Assembly: GCF_003201935.1 (NCBI RefSeq)
Contig: NZ_QJJL01000004.1
Coordinates: forward strand, 1-64,000
Length of the DNA: 64,000 nucleotides
Source of the DNA: Loktanella sp. PT4BL
Lineage (GTDB): Bacteria; Pseudomonadota; Alphaproteobacteria; Rhodobacterales; Rhodobacteraceae
Reading direction: 5' to 3'
Made by a program: the position numbers and the translations under genes. The notes beneath the pieces were generated by a model. The model was given only the letters and a program-made list of their open reading frames with translations. It was not told the DNA's origin and searched no databases. Of this stretch, positions 17,801-25,891 are shown piece by piece; within the stretch, counting starts at the first letter, position 1, and each line of letters opens with the position of its first letter.

Positions 17801-18718
17801 TCACTCCCAGACATTATGCTCGGCATGTTCGAGGTAGCGCACAAGCACGTTTACAGATTTCCATCCACCTGCGCGCATAATCGCTGCGGTATCAAATCCA
17901 TTTTTGAGGAGGTCCTGTGCTGCCCCAACACGCATCGAGTGACCACTGAACGCTGCAACGTCTGACGCATCGAAGCCAGCGCGCTGCGCAGCAGTCTTGA
18001 TCACTCTTTTAACCGTCGTCGTGCTGAGGTCGCGGTTTATTGGCTGTGACTGGTAGATGGGACAGAAAAGCCATTCGATATCTGTCCCTTTTAAGGCCAC
18101 CCACCTGCGCAAGAGCCGCGCAGTTGTGAGGGACGTGAAAGCAATTCGCCCTGCTCCAAATTGATCAGCCTTGCTCCTCCGGATAAGCACCCGCAGCGTC
18201 CCATCGGGCCGATCTTCAATGTCGTCGTTCTTGAGTGCGACAAGTTCCGACCGCCGCGTTAGCAACTCGTAGCCAAGTGATAGCATCGCACGGTTACGTA
18301 GGCCCAAAACCGTATCAGGCTCACTTTCGATGAACCGCGTGAGGTGATCATGTGTGAGCCCCTTCGCTTGCTTTGGCCGCACCGGTTTGGCACGCTTCAC
18401 ACGGCGCATAGCAAGGTTGATGTCTTCGTCATAGGTGGGGTCCGGCAGGCGGAGCAACCTGTGGACTTTTCTGATCGCGTAGAGACGGCGGCGCACCGTT
18501 GACGGCATCAATTCCCTGCCCTGATCTTCGAGAAAGCGACACACTGTTTCAACCTCAGCAGGGAACGGATTCACACCTTGCGTGTGGCACCAACCCTCAA
18601 ATGCCTCGACATCGGCATGATAGCTACGCATAGTCGCTGGTGCATATGCGCCGTCAAGACGGTTGAATTCTACGCGCCAGTCGGGGACAGTAGAACTTAA
18701 AGGGCATTTGTTGTACAT
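17801..18718 (-). CDS. Tyrosine recombinase (XerC/D-like integrase)
   Basis: A site-specific tyrosine recombinase. The start chosen is ATG 18718 (MYNKCPLSS); the frame runs on to 18754 but would overlap the divergent HTH gene. An N-terminal SAM-like core-binding domain (residues 15-100, PATMRSYHADVEAFEGWC) is followed by the catalytic domain. The catalytic set appears complete: Arg in LTRRSELVAL, Lys in IRRSKADQF, His and Arg in SGHSMRVGA, Trp in GGWKS and Tyr in VRYLEH near the C-terminus. About 305 residues is normal. It could be a mobile-element integrase or a local inversion enzyme. Its position beside IS remnants and a NusG-like gene favours an accessory role over chromosome-dimer resolution. 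Confidence 0.88.
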   Translation of the reverse strand: MYNKCPLSSTVPDWRVEFNRLDGAYAPATMRSYHADVEAFEGWCHTQGVNPFPAEVETVCRFLEDQGRELMPSTVRRRLYAIRKVHRLLRLPDPTYDEDINLAMRRVKRAKPVRPKQAKGLTHDHLTRFIESEPDTVLGLRNRAMLSLGYELLTRRSELVALKNDDIEDRPDGTLRVLIRRSKADQFGAGRIAFTSLTTARLLRRWVALKGTDIEWLFCPIYQSQPINRDLSTTTVKRVIKTAAQRAGFDASDVAAFSGHSMRVGAAQDLLKNGFDTAAIMRAGGWKSVNVLVRYLEHAEHNVWE

Positions 18719-18721
18719 AAT

Positions 18722-18738
18722 TGTCCACATTAGGGACA
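18722..18738. promoter_or_regulatory. Dyad in the recombinase/HTH divergent region
   Basis: TGTCC-ACATTAG-GGACA is a perfect inverted repeat with a seven-base spacer. It lies between the recombinase start (18718) and the HTH gene start (18754). This is where an HTH repressor controlling itself and the divergent recombinase would bind. The assignment is from position and symmetry only. Confidence 0.4.
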
Positions 18739-18753
18739 TTATTGGTGTTGTCA

Positions 18754-19005
18754 ATGATTACAGGTCAGCAAATAAGAGCTGCAAGGCATGCGCTTAGGTG
18801 GTCGGCAGATGTTCTGGCCCAAGCGGCAGGAGTAAATCCGAAAACGATACGACGTATTGAAGCCACTGACGGCCTCCCTGACTCGACAGTTACAACGTTA
18901 TTCAAACTGAAAACCGCACTTGAAGCTGCCGGTATCGAATTCATCGGCACACCTGACGATGGCCCAGGCATCCGGATCCACGCGAAGCCAGATCGCAGCG
19001 TATAG
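18754..19005 (+). CDS. XRE-type helix-turn-helix regulator
   Basis: An 83-residue DNA-binding protein. The ATG at 18754 gives MITGQQIRAARHALRWSADV, the usual N-terminus of short XRE regulators; an upstream TTG frame is not needed. The helix-turn-helix is LAQAAGVNPKTIRRIEATDG at about residues 20-40. The tail ALEAAGIEFIGTPDDGPGI is a recurrent C-terminus of small XRE proteins in alphaproteobacteria. It is transcribed away from the recombinase with an intervening dyad, so it probably represses itself and perhaps the recombinase. Confidence 0.85.
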   Translation: MITGQQIRAARHALRWSADVLAQAAGVNPKTIRRIEATDGLPDSTVTTLFKLKTALEAAGIEFIGTPDDGPGIRIHAKPDRSV

Positions 19006-19014
19006 GAACCTCTT

Positions 19015-19377
19015 TTGATCACCGCCTCATCTTTACGACCCGGAACGCGGAAAGCGCTTGCCTACGGACTTACCGCAGTCCTTGCGTTCGTGATTGCGGC
19101 GCTCACCCTACTCCCACTTCCCGCGCCGCCTCTTGCGATTGACGGTGGCGACAAAGTCTATCATTTCATAGCCTTTGCAGGCCTGATGCTGCCGGTTGCA
19201 ACGCTGCGACCGAAAGCGCTTGTCTGGATGATCCCGGCGGCTTTGCTCTTTGGCGCCAGCATCGAGGTCTTACAGCCTTTCGTGAATCGCAGTCGGGATC
19301 TGGCGGATTTCTTTGCAGATGCCGCTGGCGTTCTTGCTGGCTCTGCACTTGGTGCAGCCCTGAATCGGTTCTCTTAG
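19015..19377 (+). CDS. VanZ-family membrane protein
   Basis: A small inner-membrane protein of the VanZ-like family. The start is TTG 19015 with AGGA six to nine bases upstream; no ATG is available nearby. Of 120 residues, four hydrophobic segments are visible. The family signature lies in DGGDKVYHFIAFAGLMLPV (about residues 43-61), and FGASIEVLQPFVNRSRDLADF carries the conserved Glu and Asp residues. The function is unknown beyond the link of VanZ to teicoplanin resistance in enterococci, which should not be carried over here. It begins nine bases after the HTH gene and may be co-transcribed with it. Confidence 0.85.
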   Translation: MITASSLRPGTRKALAYGLTAVLAFVIAALTLLPLPAPPLAIDGGDKVYHFIAFAGLMLPVATLRPKALVWMIPAALLFGASIEVLQPFVNRSRDLADFFADAAGVLAGSALGAALNRFS

Positions 19378-19675
19378 GAACCACTGTGACACTTGATCAG
19401 ATGGTGTCCGCTACACTGTTTGTGGGCTGGTGGATTGACGCAGATAGTCCAGCAACGGTGACTCGCGCAACAATCGAAAGACAATTTTCAGTATCGTATC
19501 CAAAAGAGCACCAAATCATTGGTAAAATTTGATTTTAATACGTAATTCTATTTAATGGACTGCAATATCTTGGTTCGAGATATTGTTTGTTGCGACGCGG
19601 TTGAGTGAGTACCGCGCGCGGCAGTGTGCCTTAGCCCGCCGTTTTGTGGCGGGCTGTTGTAGTTGGTAGTGTGTT
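19378..19675. other. Intergenic region with three hairpins before the Hint-like gene
   Basis: No gene is seen. The first half (19378-19555) is AT-rich and may hold a promoter. The second half is the hairpin block annotated at 19563-19655. Confidence 0.45.
19563..19655 (+). other. Three-hairpin block upstream of Hint-like gene
   Basis: Three hairpins follow one another on the plus strand. CAATATCT-TGGTTCG-AGATATTG lies at 19563-19585. CGCGGT/ACCGCG closes a nine-base loop TGAGTGAGT at 19596-19616. AGCCCGCC-GTTTTGT-GGCGGGCT lies at 19633-19655. The last has no T tract, so it is not a standard terminator. The gene starts 20 bases later, so this would be its leader RNA if transcription begins upstream. 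The GAGTGAG loop resembles the loops at 16748-16888. Confidence 0.45.
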
Positions 19676-20236
19676 ATGATCCAGAACTCAGACTTTTCTG
19701 ATTCCTGTTTGCTGCAAAAAGTTGCGGCCCAATGTGGCCAAGCGGCAGCCAATCCAAAAGCGCCAGCGAATGCGGCCGAGGGGTCATGGTACCTGCCGGG
19801 TTTTGGTACTGGCGCGCGTGTCGCGACTGCATTCGGCTATGTGCCGGTTGAAGCATTGCGCCGCCGCGATCCAATCAAGACACGGGATGGCCGCTTCCTG
19901 CGGGTTGCCCATGTTGACACAGTCCGGCTTGATCGGCGCTACCTTCTGACGCATCCAGAGGCGCAGCCCATCGCGATCCGAAAGAACGGGTTGGCGCCAT
20001 CAATGCCTAGCCAAGACATCCTGATGTCCGGGGCTCAGAAGATTTCACCTCTGGGGCGCTTTGATCAGGTGACTTGCAAAGTCGCGGCAGATTACATCGC
20101 ACTCGGCAGGGCGGAACGGAGACTTCACGGGCATTTCACGTACTATGTGTTTCACTGTGGCGAGCCGTGTACCGTGAATATCAATGGTATCTGGATCGAT
20201 CTGGACCCCAGTAGCCTTAGAACACCTCAAGACTAA
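19676..20236 (+). CDS. Hint-domain-like protein lacking the catalytic cysteine
   Basis: A 186-residue protein resembling the Hint (hedgehog/intein) domain proteins common in Rhodobacteraceae. GARVATAFGYVPVEALRRRD aligns with the family's opening block, in which G-T-R-I-A-T is preceded by a catalytic Cys. Here the position is occupied by WYLPGFGTG, with no Cys. The later TxxH/SxQH-type block is also changed (DILMSGAQKIS). TVNINGIWIDLDPSS fits the C-terminal strand region. Self-cleavage is therefore unlikely. The start at ATG 19676 lacks a strong ribosome-binding site. It may be decaying, or it may keep a structural or binding role. It has no clear operon partner. Confidence 0.65.
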   Translation: MIQNSDFSDSCLLQKVAAQCGQAAANPKAPANAAEGSWYLPGFGTGARVATAFGYVPVEALRRRDPIKTRDGRFLRVAHVDTVRLDRRYLLTHPEAQPIAIRKNGLAPSMPSQDILMSGAQKISPLGRFDQVTCKVAADYIALGRAERRLHGHFTYYVFHCGEPCTVNINGIWIDLDPSSLRTPQD

Positions 20237-20312
20237 TGCCGTCACCAGTGTGGTGTGATTTTAATCCCTGGCAACTAGAGAGCCTTTGCATACCTGACCT
20301 GCCACTGAACCT

Positions 20313-20622
20313 TCATCCACCCGGAACCACAGCCCTTTGGGTTGATACGCCGATTGGCGCAGTTTGAGCAATCGACATCCGCGCGTAGCTTTCAGTAGGC
20401 GTAGCGCGGCTGTCGGTTGCGATCATGAAGTGTTTGGCGAATGCCTTGGGTGTCTGAAAACCAAGCGCCGAATGCGGTCGTGTTTTATTGAAGTTAGTTG
20501 CCTAGGCCCGGATCACGGCACGGGCATGCGCCATGTTCCGGAACATGGTCTCGTTCAAAAGCTTATCGCGCGTGCGCCCGTTGAAACTCTCGACAAAACC
20601 GTTCTGCATTGGCTTGCCGGGG
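20313..20622 (-). pseudogene. IS3-family transposase OrfB C-terminal remnant
   Basis: On the minus strand the frame reads GKPMQNGFVESFNGRTRDKL, then NETMFRNMAHARAVIRA, then an in-frame stop at 20502-20504 where a Trp codon is usual, then FNKTRPHSALGFQTPKAF. These are the last third of an IS3-family integrase core, with the catalytic Glu in FVESFNGR. The N-terminal two thirds are missing. The frame is otherwise uninterrupted to a stop at 20313. It is a different subgroup from the element at 93-1110. Confidence 0.85.
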
Positions 20623-20705
20623 CGGACTCTCATTCCAAATGGAGGAAAAATCCTGTGGCAGGTCAGAGGCCCAGACCCCTTTGGACTAGGTCCTCTAGAA
20701 AGCGA

Positions 20706-20739
20706 ATGACCGCTCCGAACATGAGTTCGGAGCGGTCAT
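20706..20739 (+). other. Perfect 15-base-pair hairpin
   Basis: ATGACCGCTCCGAAC pairs perfectly with GTTCGGAGCGGTCAT around the loop ATGA. It is not followed by a T tract on either strand, so it is not a classical terminator. CGAACATG spans the stem-loop junction and also occurs in the first hairpin at 16622-16648. A G-rich tandem repeat begins 14 bases later. Confidence 0.6.
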
Positions 20740-20752
20740 AAGAGGAGGGTGT

Positions 20753-20812
20753 GTGTGAGTAGTGGTTGTCGGTGTGAGTAGTGGTTGTCAGTGTGAGTAG
20801 TGGGTGTGTGAG
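20753..20812 (+). repeat. 19-bp tandem repeat, GTGTGAGTAGTGG core
   Basis: Three units start at 20753, 20772 and 20791. Each begins GTGTGAGTAGTGG; the first two continue TTGTC plus one variable base. A fourth partial GTGTGAG begins at 20806. The regular spacing is close to two helical turns, as in iterons or repeated protein-binding sites. In RNA the motif would be a repeated single-stranded G/U-rich site. Related GTGAG-rich sequence occurs at 16655-16685. Confidence 0.7.
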
Positions 20813-21077
20813 AGATGGAAGAAGAGTGTCTTTGTTTGATATGATGTAAACAGCTTTGACAGTCATTTATGAGAAGATTGAGGCGCTGACGTCTAAATTT
20901 GTTCGAAAAAATATGAACTTGTTGAGGGCCTGACCTGATGTTCGCAAAATACCCCAAGCCTGACGCTGTGACCAATGTGTTGAGGTATATCAGTCGTAGG
21001 CACCTACATTGATTGCCTGCGGAGCGCGCTTAGCGGCTCCAGACCAATCGTTTCCAGCCTTGATGCGTGACCGTTTC

Positions 21078-21332
21078 TTACTCCAGATGTTCCTTGCCAC
21101 GTCTCAGGGTCTCGCGCACATGGGCTGTGAAGGCCCTGCTCTCGGCTGTGTAGAGCCCGTGTTTTAGCGCATTCTGATTACCCATTGGCGCGCCGGATCC
21201 TGCGGCACCTCCGTGCATACGGCAGCGGGTCTTGCCCTGAACGGCCGGCGACATGCAGAGCGTGCCTTTGCGGGTCTTCGCCCCACACCGAAGGCTTTGT
21301 CGCATGGCGTGCGTATTTCGCTCGTGTGTCAT
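21078..21332 (-). CDS. Small HGG-motif protein (mobile-element type)
   Basis: An 84-residue basic protein. It has CGAKTRKGTLC, a Cys-rich start, then CRMHGGAAGSGAPMGNQNAL and KHGLY. This Cys...Cys...HGG...GxxNALKHG pattern is typical of small proteins common in prophage and other mobile regions; their function is not established. The Cys and His residues could bind zinc. It overlaps the upstream gene by four bases (ATGA), so the two are one unit. Position amid IS remnants supports an acquired origin. Confidence 0.7.
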   Translation of the reverse strand: MTHERNTHAMRQSLRCGAKTRKGTLCMSPAVQGKTRCRMHGGAAGSGAPMGNQNALKHGLYTAESRAFTAHVRETLRRGKEHLE

Positions 21333-21955
21333 GGATCAGATTGACCTCGCCGCACCTTTTTCTTTTTCGCCGGCTCAATGTCTGGCAAGGGTTCGGTCGG
21401 CACCTGCGTCACGCTCGTGGATGTCGACACCTTTGATCGAGACGTGCTTTTGTCGGTCTCGACATTCCCCACAATCGCCTGCCCGCCCGACTCGACATTG
21501 ACATACTCGACAGTCACTTTCTGCTGTCCCTTGCCCCGATGCTTGTCCAGAGTTGCTAACTGCTTGGTGTAAAGCGCCATGAGCTTTTCAGCATGCTTGA
21601 GATTGATATCACGCCCCTCAAACGTCTGGCCTTGCACAGCAGCTCTTCTGAGACACTCTAGCGCGGCTGTATGCGTTCCAACCATTTGCGCCGCGAGCAT
21701 AGTTTCTGCTGCATCTTGTGGTTGTAGTTCTTCAAATAATTCGACAGCGCGCAATATCCGAACACGCCTATCGTCGTCCTCGAGACCTTCCGGCAGCCAT
21801 AGCAACTCTTCCAGCTCCATGAGCTTTCGGGCCTCAACCGCGATCCGGGGTGCCTTTATAAAGGTTTCAACCGGCAGAAGCTGATTAACAGGCATGCGTC
21901 TGTGCTCGATCTCACTCACAAGCGCCTGCCACTCTTTATTTGGATCTTTGACCAT
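21329..21955 (-). CDS. Hypothetical protein paired with HGG-motif gene
   Basis: A 208-residue protein I do not recognise by name. The middle is helical (LMELEELLWLPEGLEDDDRRV, shown to its first 20 or so residues, and AAETMLAAQMVGTHTAALECL) and includes a Gln- and Lys-rich segment. The last 50 residues are low-complexity, rich in Ser, Thr and Val, ending in a basic tail (AKKKKVRRGQSDP). There is no signal peptide or membrane segment. It is translationally coupled to the downstream HGG gene through an ATGA overlap. Such pairs occur in prophage-like regions, so a packaging or DNA-binding role is possible but not shown. Confidence 0.6.
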   Translation of the reverse strand: MVKDPNKEWQALVSEIEHRRMPVNQLLPVETFIKAPRIAVEARKLMELEELLWLPEGLEDDDRRVRILRAVELFEELQPQDAAETMLAAQMVGTHTAALECLRRAAVQGQTFEGRDINLKHAEKLMALYTKQLATLDKHRGKGQQKVTVEYVNVESGGQAIVGNVETDKSTSRSKVSTSTSVTQVPTEPLPDIEPAKKKKVRRGQSDP

Positions 21956-22344
21956 AGGAATAGAATGACCGTTCCGCGCAGCAGCAGCAACAACCGAGTC
22001 GTACTGTGTTTGGGGTTGATATCAAAAATATTAAACACACCCTCCCCACCCCCTTTTTAAACGCCCAATAACGCGCATCGCTGTTGCCCGGCTGTCAGGG
22101 AGGTTGGTCGGTCTTGGCAGCGAAAACGCAGGACGGCTCTCGCAAAGCCAGGCCTTACTATGAGCTCATGCCCTAAACCCGCCGTGCAGCCTCGGTCCGT
22201 CACAGACCCTCCAGAACGCAGCGCATAACACCAGACATGCAAGCCGTCGGCGGCATTTATGTTGCATAGAACTGTTGGCATTTCAGCGCATGCATGGGAC
22301 AACCTGCGTGGACGAATTCATTCTTGGACAAGCACGCATTACAA
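21956..22344. other. Intergenic region upstream of gmd
   Basis: No gene is seen in these 389 bases. An AT-rich segment near 22018-22045 (GATATCAAAAATATTAAACAC) may hold promoter elements for the divergent 21955 gene or for gmd. The open frame that runs into gmd from 22294 is only an upstream extension. Confidence 0.4.
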
Positions 22345-23466
22345 ATGACAAAAACTGCACTCATCACAGGCATCACCGGGCAAGACGGTTCCTACCTCGC
22401 TGAATTCTTGCTCGAAAAAGGGTATGAGGTGCATGGCATCAAACGCCGTGCGTCCTCTTTCAACACCCAGCGGGTCGATCACATCTATGAGGATCCCCAT
22501 GTCGACAACGCGCGTTTCAAACTGCATTATGGCGATCTGACCGACACCTCGAACCTCACACGCATCCTGTCCGAGGTTCAGCCCGATGAGGTCTATAACC
22601 TTGGCGCGCAATCCCATGTCGCGGTGAGTTTCGAGGCCCCCGAATACACCGCCGATGTTGATGGCATCGGGACATTGCGGCTTTTGGAAGCCATCCGTTT
22701 TCTGGGGCTCGACAAAAAATCCCGTTTCTATCAGGCCTCCACCTCCGAACTTTACGGCCTTGTCCAAGAGACGCCCCAACGCGAAACAACGCCATTTTAC
22801 CCGCGCTCTCCTTACGCGGTTGCAAAGCTCTATTCCTACTGGATGACAGTCAATTACCGCGAGGCCTACGGGCTTTATGCCTGCAACGGCATCCTGTTTA
22901 ACCACGAAAGCCCGCGGCGCGGCGAAACCTTTGTGACGCGCAAGATTACCCGTGGTCTGGCGCATATCGCCCAAGGGCTGGAGCCGTGTCTTTATATGGG
23001 CAACATCGACAGCCTGCGGGACTGGGGCCATGCCAAGGATTACGTGCGCATGCAGTGGATGATGCTGCAGCAGGACCAGCCCGAGGATTTTGTGATCGCC
23101 ACCGGCAAGCAACATTCTGTGCGCGACTTTATCAACTGGTCCGCGGCGGAACTGGGTCTGACGCTGGAATTTACCGGCGAAGGCGTGGATGAGGTGGCCA
23201 GGGTCGCCAGCATCACCGGCGATATGGCCCCTGCCCTGAAGCCGGGCGATGTGATCATGCGGATCGACCCGCGCTATTTCCGCCCCGCCGAGGTTGAAAC
23301 ACTGCTTGGCGATCCCTCCAAGGCCAAACAGAAACTTGGCTGGGAGCCGCAGATTACCGCCCAAGAGATGTGCGCCGAAATGGTGGCCGAAGACCTGAAA
23401 ACCGCCCGGAGGCACGCGTTTCTCAAGGCGAACGGGATGGACGTACCCGTCGCATATGAGAGCTGA
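22345..23466 (+). CDS. gmd: GDP-mannose 4,6-dehydratase
   Basis: Converts GDP-D-mannose to GDP-4-keto-6-deoxy-D-mannose, the first step toward GDP-L-fucose. The ATG at 22345 gives [20 protein letters not shown], with the Rossmann TGxxGxxG NADP site at the very start; the open frame extends 17 codons upstream without need. The catalytic Ser/Thr-Tyr-Lys set is visible as STSELYG and [30 protein letters not shown] is a strong family signature. Length is 373 residues, as usual. It is the first gene of a four-gene nucleotide-sugar operon. Confidence 0.96.
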   Translation: MTKTALITGITGQDGSYLAEFLLEKGYEVHGIKRRASSFNTQRVDHIYEDPHVDNARFKLHYGDLTDTSNLTRILSEVQPDEVYNLGAQSHVAVSFEAPEYTADVDGIGTLRLLEAIRFLGLDKKSRFYQASTSELYGLVQETPQRETTPFYPRSPYAVAKLYSYWMTVNYREAYGLYACNGILFNHESPRRGETFVTRKITRGLAHIAQGLEPCLYMGNIDSLRDWGHAKDYVRMQWMMLQQDQPEDFVIATGKQHSVRDFINWSAAELGLTLEFTGEGVDEVARVASITGDMAPALKPGDVIMRIDPRYFRPAEVETLLGDPSKAKQKLGWEPQITAQEMCAEMVAEDLKTARRHAFLKANGMDVPVAYES

Positions 23467-23467
23467 G

Positions 23468-24436
23468 ATGGCGGGGATGCAAAAGGTATACGTGGCAGGC
23501 CATCGCGGCATGGTTGGCGGCGCCATCCTGCGCCAGTTGAAAGAACGCGGGGATGCAGAGATCATCACCCGCACCCATGCGGAACTGGACCTGACAGACC
23601 AATCAGCGGTGCGCGATTTCATGCAGGCCGAACAGCCCGACGTCGTCATCCTTGCTGCCGCCAAAGTGGGCGGCATCCATGCCAACAACACCTACCCCGC
23701 TGACTTCATCTACGATAACCTGATGATCGCCAGCAATGTGATCCATCAGGCCTATGCTGCTGGTGTCACCCGCCTGCTGCAACTGGGATCCTCCTGCATC
23801 TATCCCCGCGACGCAGCCCAGCCGATGCGGGAAGACGCGCTTCTGACGGGCACGCTCGAACCCACAAATGAACCTTATGCTGTGGCCAAGATCGCAGGCA
23901 TCAAGCTTTGCGAAAGCTACAACCGCCAGCATGGTGTGGATTATCGCAGCGTGATGCCCACCAATCTTTATGGTCCGGGTGATAATTTTCATCCTGAAAA
24001 CAGCCATGTCCTGCCCGCGCTGATGCGCCGCTTCCATGAAGCCGCGCAGCAAAACCGCAATGAGGTTGTGATCTGGGGCAGTGGCACGCCACGGCGCGAA
24101 TTCCTGCATGTCGACGATATGGCCACGGCCTCGCTCTTTGTGCTGGACCTGCCAAAGGCCGACTATGACGCAAACACCGATCCGATGCTGAGCCACATCA
24201 ATGTGGGCACCGGCACCGATATTTCGATCCTAGACCTGGCGCAGGCCGTGGCAAAGGTCACAGGGTTTCAGGGCCGGATTACAACCGATCCTTCCAAACC
24301 TGACGGAACGCTGCGCAAACTGATGGATGTGGGACGACTGGCCAAAATGGGCTGGCGCGCGCAGATCAGTCTTGAGGATGGGATTGCGGAAACCTACCAA
24401 TGGTATCTGGCGAATATCGAAAACCTGAGGGGTTAA
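23468..24436 (+). CDS. fcl: GDP-L-fucose synthase
   Basis: A bifunctional epimerase/reductase that turns the Gmd product into GDP-L-fucose using [22 protein letters not shown] is the nucleotide-binding start, and [13 protein letters not shown] carries the catalytic Tyr and Lys near residue 136. [19 protein letters not shown] is a conserved substrate-binding stretch. The chosen ATG lies one base after the gmd stop; ATGs at 23456 and 23477 are also possible, and the last gives the most typical N-terminus. At about 320 residues the length is normal. Together with gmd it shows that this strain can make fucose for its glycan. Confidence 0.94.
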   Translation: MAGMQKVYVAGHRGMVGGAILRQLKERGDAEIITRTHAELDLTDQSAVRDFMQAEQPDVVILAAAKVGGIHANNTYPADFIYDNLMIASNVIHQAYAAGVTRLLQLGSSCIYPRDAAQPMREDALLTGTLEPTNEPYAVAKIAGIKLCESYNRQHGVDYRSVMPTNLYGPGDNFHPENSHVLPALMRRFHEAAQQNRNEVVIWGSGTPRREFLHVDDMATASLFVLDLPKADYDANTDPMLSHINVGTGTDISILDLAQAVAKVTGFQGRITTDPSKPDGTLRKLMDVGRLAKMGWRAQISLEDGIAETYQWYLANIENLRG

Positions 24437-24442
24437 AGGCAT

Positions 24443-25891
24443 ATGGCGAACAAGATCAATCCGGTTCTGCTCTGCGGTGGTGCAGGGACACGGCTCTGGC
24501 CATTGTCGCGCAAATCCTATCCTAAACAGTTTGTAAAACTGATCGGCGAAGAAAGCCTGTTTCAGGCCTCGGCACGCAGGCTGTCTGGCGCGGATTTTAC
24601 CGCGCCGTCAGTCGTGACAGCCGCGGATTTCCGGTTTGTTGTCCTGGAACAATTGGCAGCAGCGGAAATCGCCCCTGCCGATATCCTGATCGAACCTGCT
24701 GCCAAAAACACCGCAGCCGCGATTTGTGCTGCCGCATTGGCCCTTGAGGCCCGCACACCCGGCGCGCTGATGTTGATTGCCCCGTCGGACCATGTGATCC
24801 CCGACGCAGACCGGTTTCGCGCCACGGTCGCGGCCGCTGTGCCCGCAGCACTGGATGGGCAACTGGTCACCTTTGGCATCCGGCCAGACCGTCCCGAAAC
24901 AGGATATGGCTGGCTCGCGCTCTCCAGTGTCCCAACAGCCGAATTTGCACCGACACCACAACCCTTGAAGGGCTTCGTGGAAAAGCCTGATCTTGCGACG
25001 GCAGAGGCACTCTTGGCCGGCGGGATGCACCTGTGGAACGCAGGCATATTCCTGTTCTCGACAACCACGATCCTTGCCGCCTTTGCCGCGCATGCACCCC
25101 AGGTTCTCGCCGCGACCCGCGCCGCCTTTGAAGCCGCCGAGGCCGATCTCTCCTTTACCCGCCTTGCCCCCGACGCTTGGGCCGATTGCCCCGAAATTTC
25201 CATCGACTACGCCGTGATGGAGCAGGCCAAGAACCTGACCGTCGTGCCCTATGGCGGCGCATGGTCCGACCTTGGTGATTGGCAGGCGGTGTGGCGCGAC
25301 GGCAAAGCAGACGCGCAGGGTGTCGTTACATCCGGTCCGGCCACATCCATCGACTGCAAAGACACTCTGCTACAGGCAACCAGCGGCGCACAACAACTGG
25401 TTGGCATCGGGCTTGAAGGGTTGGTGGCCATCGCAATGCCAGATGCTGTTCTGGTCGCCCATAAAGACCGCACGCAGGACGTCAAAGAGGCGGTTATCAA
25501 GCTCAAGGCCGCCGCTGTCCCGCAAGCCGAAACCCTGCCCCGCGACTACCGCCCTTGGGGGTGGTACGAAAGCCTCGTGGTCGGAACACGTTTTCAGGTA
25601 AAACGGATCGTCGTGCATCCGGGTGCGGCACTGTCGCTGCAAAGCCATCATCACCGCGCAGAACACTGGATCGTTGTCGAAGGGACCGCGAAAGTGACCA
25701 TCGACGACAGTGTCCAGCTGTTGAGCGAGAACCAGTCTGTCTACATACCGTTGGGTGCCGTGCACCGCATGGAAAACCCCGGCAAGCTCCCCCTGACACT
25801 GATCGAGGTGCAGACAGGGGGCTATCTGGGTGAAGATGACATCATCCGATACGACGATGTTTATGCCCGCGGTCAAGGAGCAAAAGGATGA
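24443..25891 (+). CDS. manC: Mannose-1-phosphate guanylyltransferase / mannose-6-phosphate isomerase
   Basis: A two-domain enzyme that makes GDP-mannose from mannose-1-phosphate and GTP, and interconverts fructose-6-phosphate and mannose-6-phosphate. The N-terminal nucleotidyltransferase opens with LLCGGAGTRLWPLSRKSYPK, the activation loop, and contains FVEKPD near residue 175. The C-terminal cupin isomerase domain carries the metal-binding stretch LSLQSHHHRAEHWIVVEG near residue 395. Length of 482 residues fits the type II fused enzymes. It begins six bases after fcl and overlaps manB by four bases. Confidence 0.95.
   Translation: MANKINPVLLCGGAGTRLWPLSRKSYPKQFVKLIGEESLFQASARRLSGADFTAPSVVTAADFRFVVLEQLAAAEIAPADILIEPAAKNTAAAICAAALALEARTPGALMLIAPSDHVIPDADRFRATVAAAVPAALDGQLVTFGIRPDRPETGYGWLALSSVPTAEFAPTPQPLKGFVEKPDLATAEALLAGGMHLWNAGIFLFSTTTILAAFAAHAPQVLAATRAAFEAAEADLSFTRLAPDAWADCPEISIDYAVMEQAKNLTVVPYGGAWSDLGDWQAVWRDGKADAQGVVTSGPATSIDCKDTLLQATSGAQQLVGIGLEGLVAIAMPDAVLVAHKDRTQDVKEAVIKLKAAAVPQAETLPRDYRPWGWYESLVVGTRFQVKRIVVHPGAALSLQSHHHRAEHWIVVEGTAKVTIDDSVQLLSENQSVYIPLGAVHRMENPGKLPLTLIEVQTGGYLGEDDIIRYDDVYARGQGAKG

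Larger units (their letters stand above)
20237..21077. other. 841-base intergenic region with IS3 remnant, hairpin and tandem repeat
   Basis: No intact gene. It contains an IS3-family transposase remnant (20313-20622), a 15-base-pair hairpin (20706-20739) and a short tandem repeat (20753-20812). An unremarkable AT-richer stretch then runs to the HGG-motif gene, which ends at 21078. Confidence 0.55.

Noticed and set aside
20753..20812. CRISPR array
   Set aside because: The units are contiguous 19-bp tandem repeats without spacers, and no cas gene is present.
22339..23691. 450-residue minus-strand frame
   Set aside because: It is antisense to gmd and fcl, which are unmistakable.
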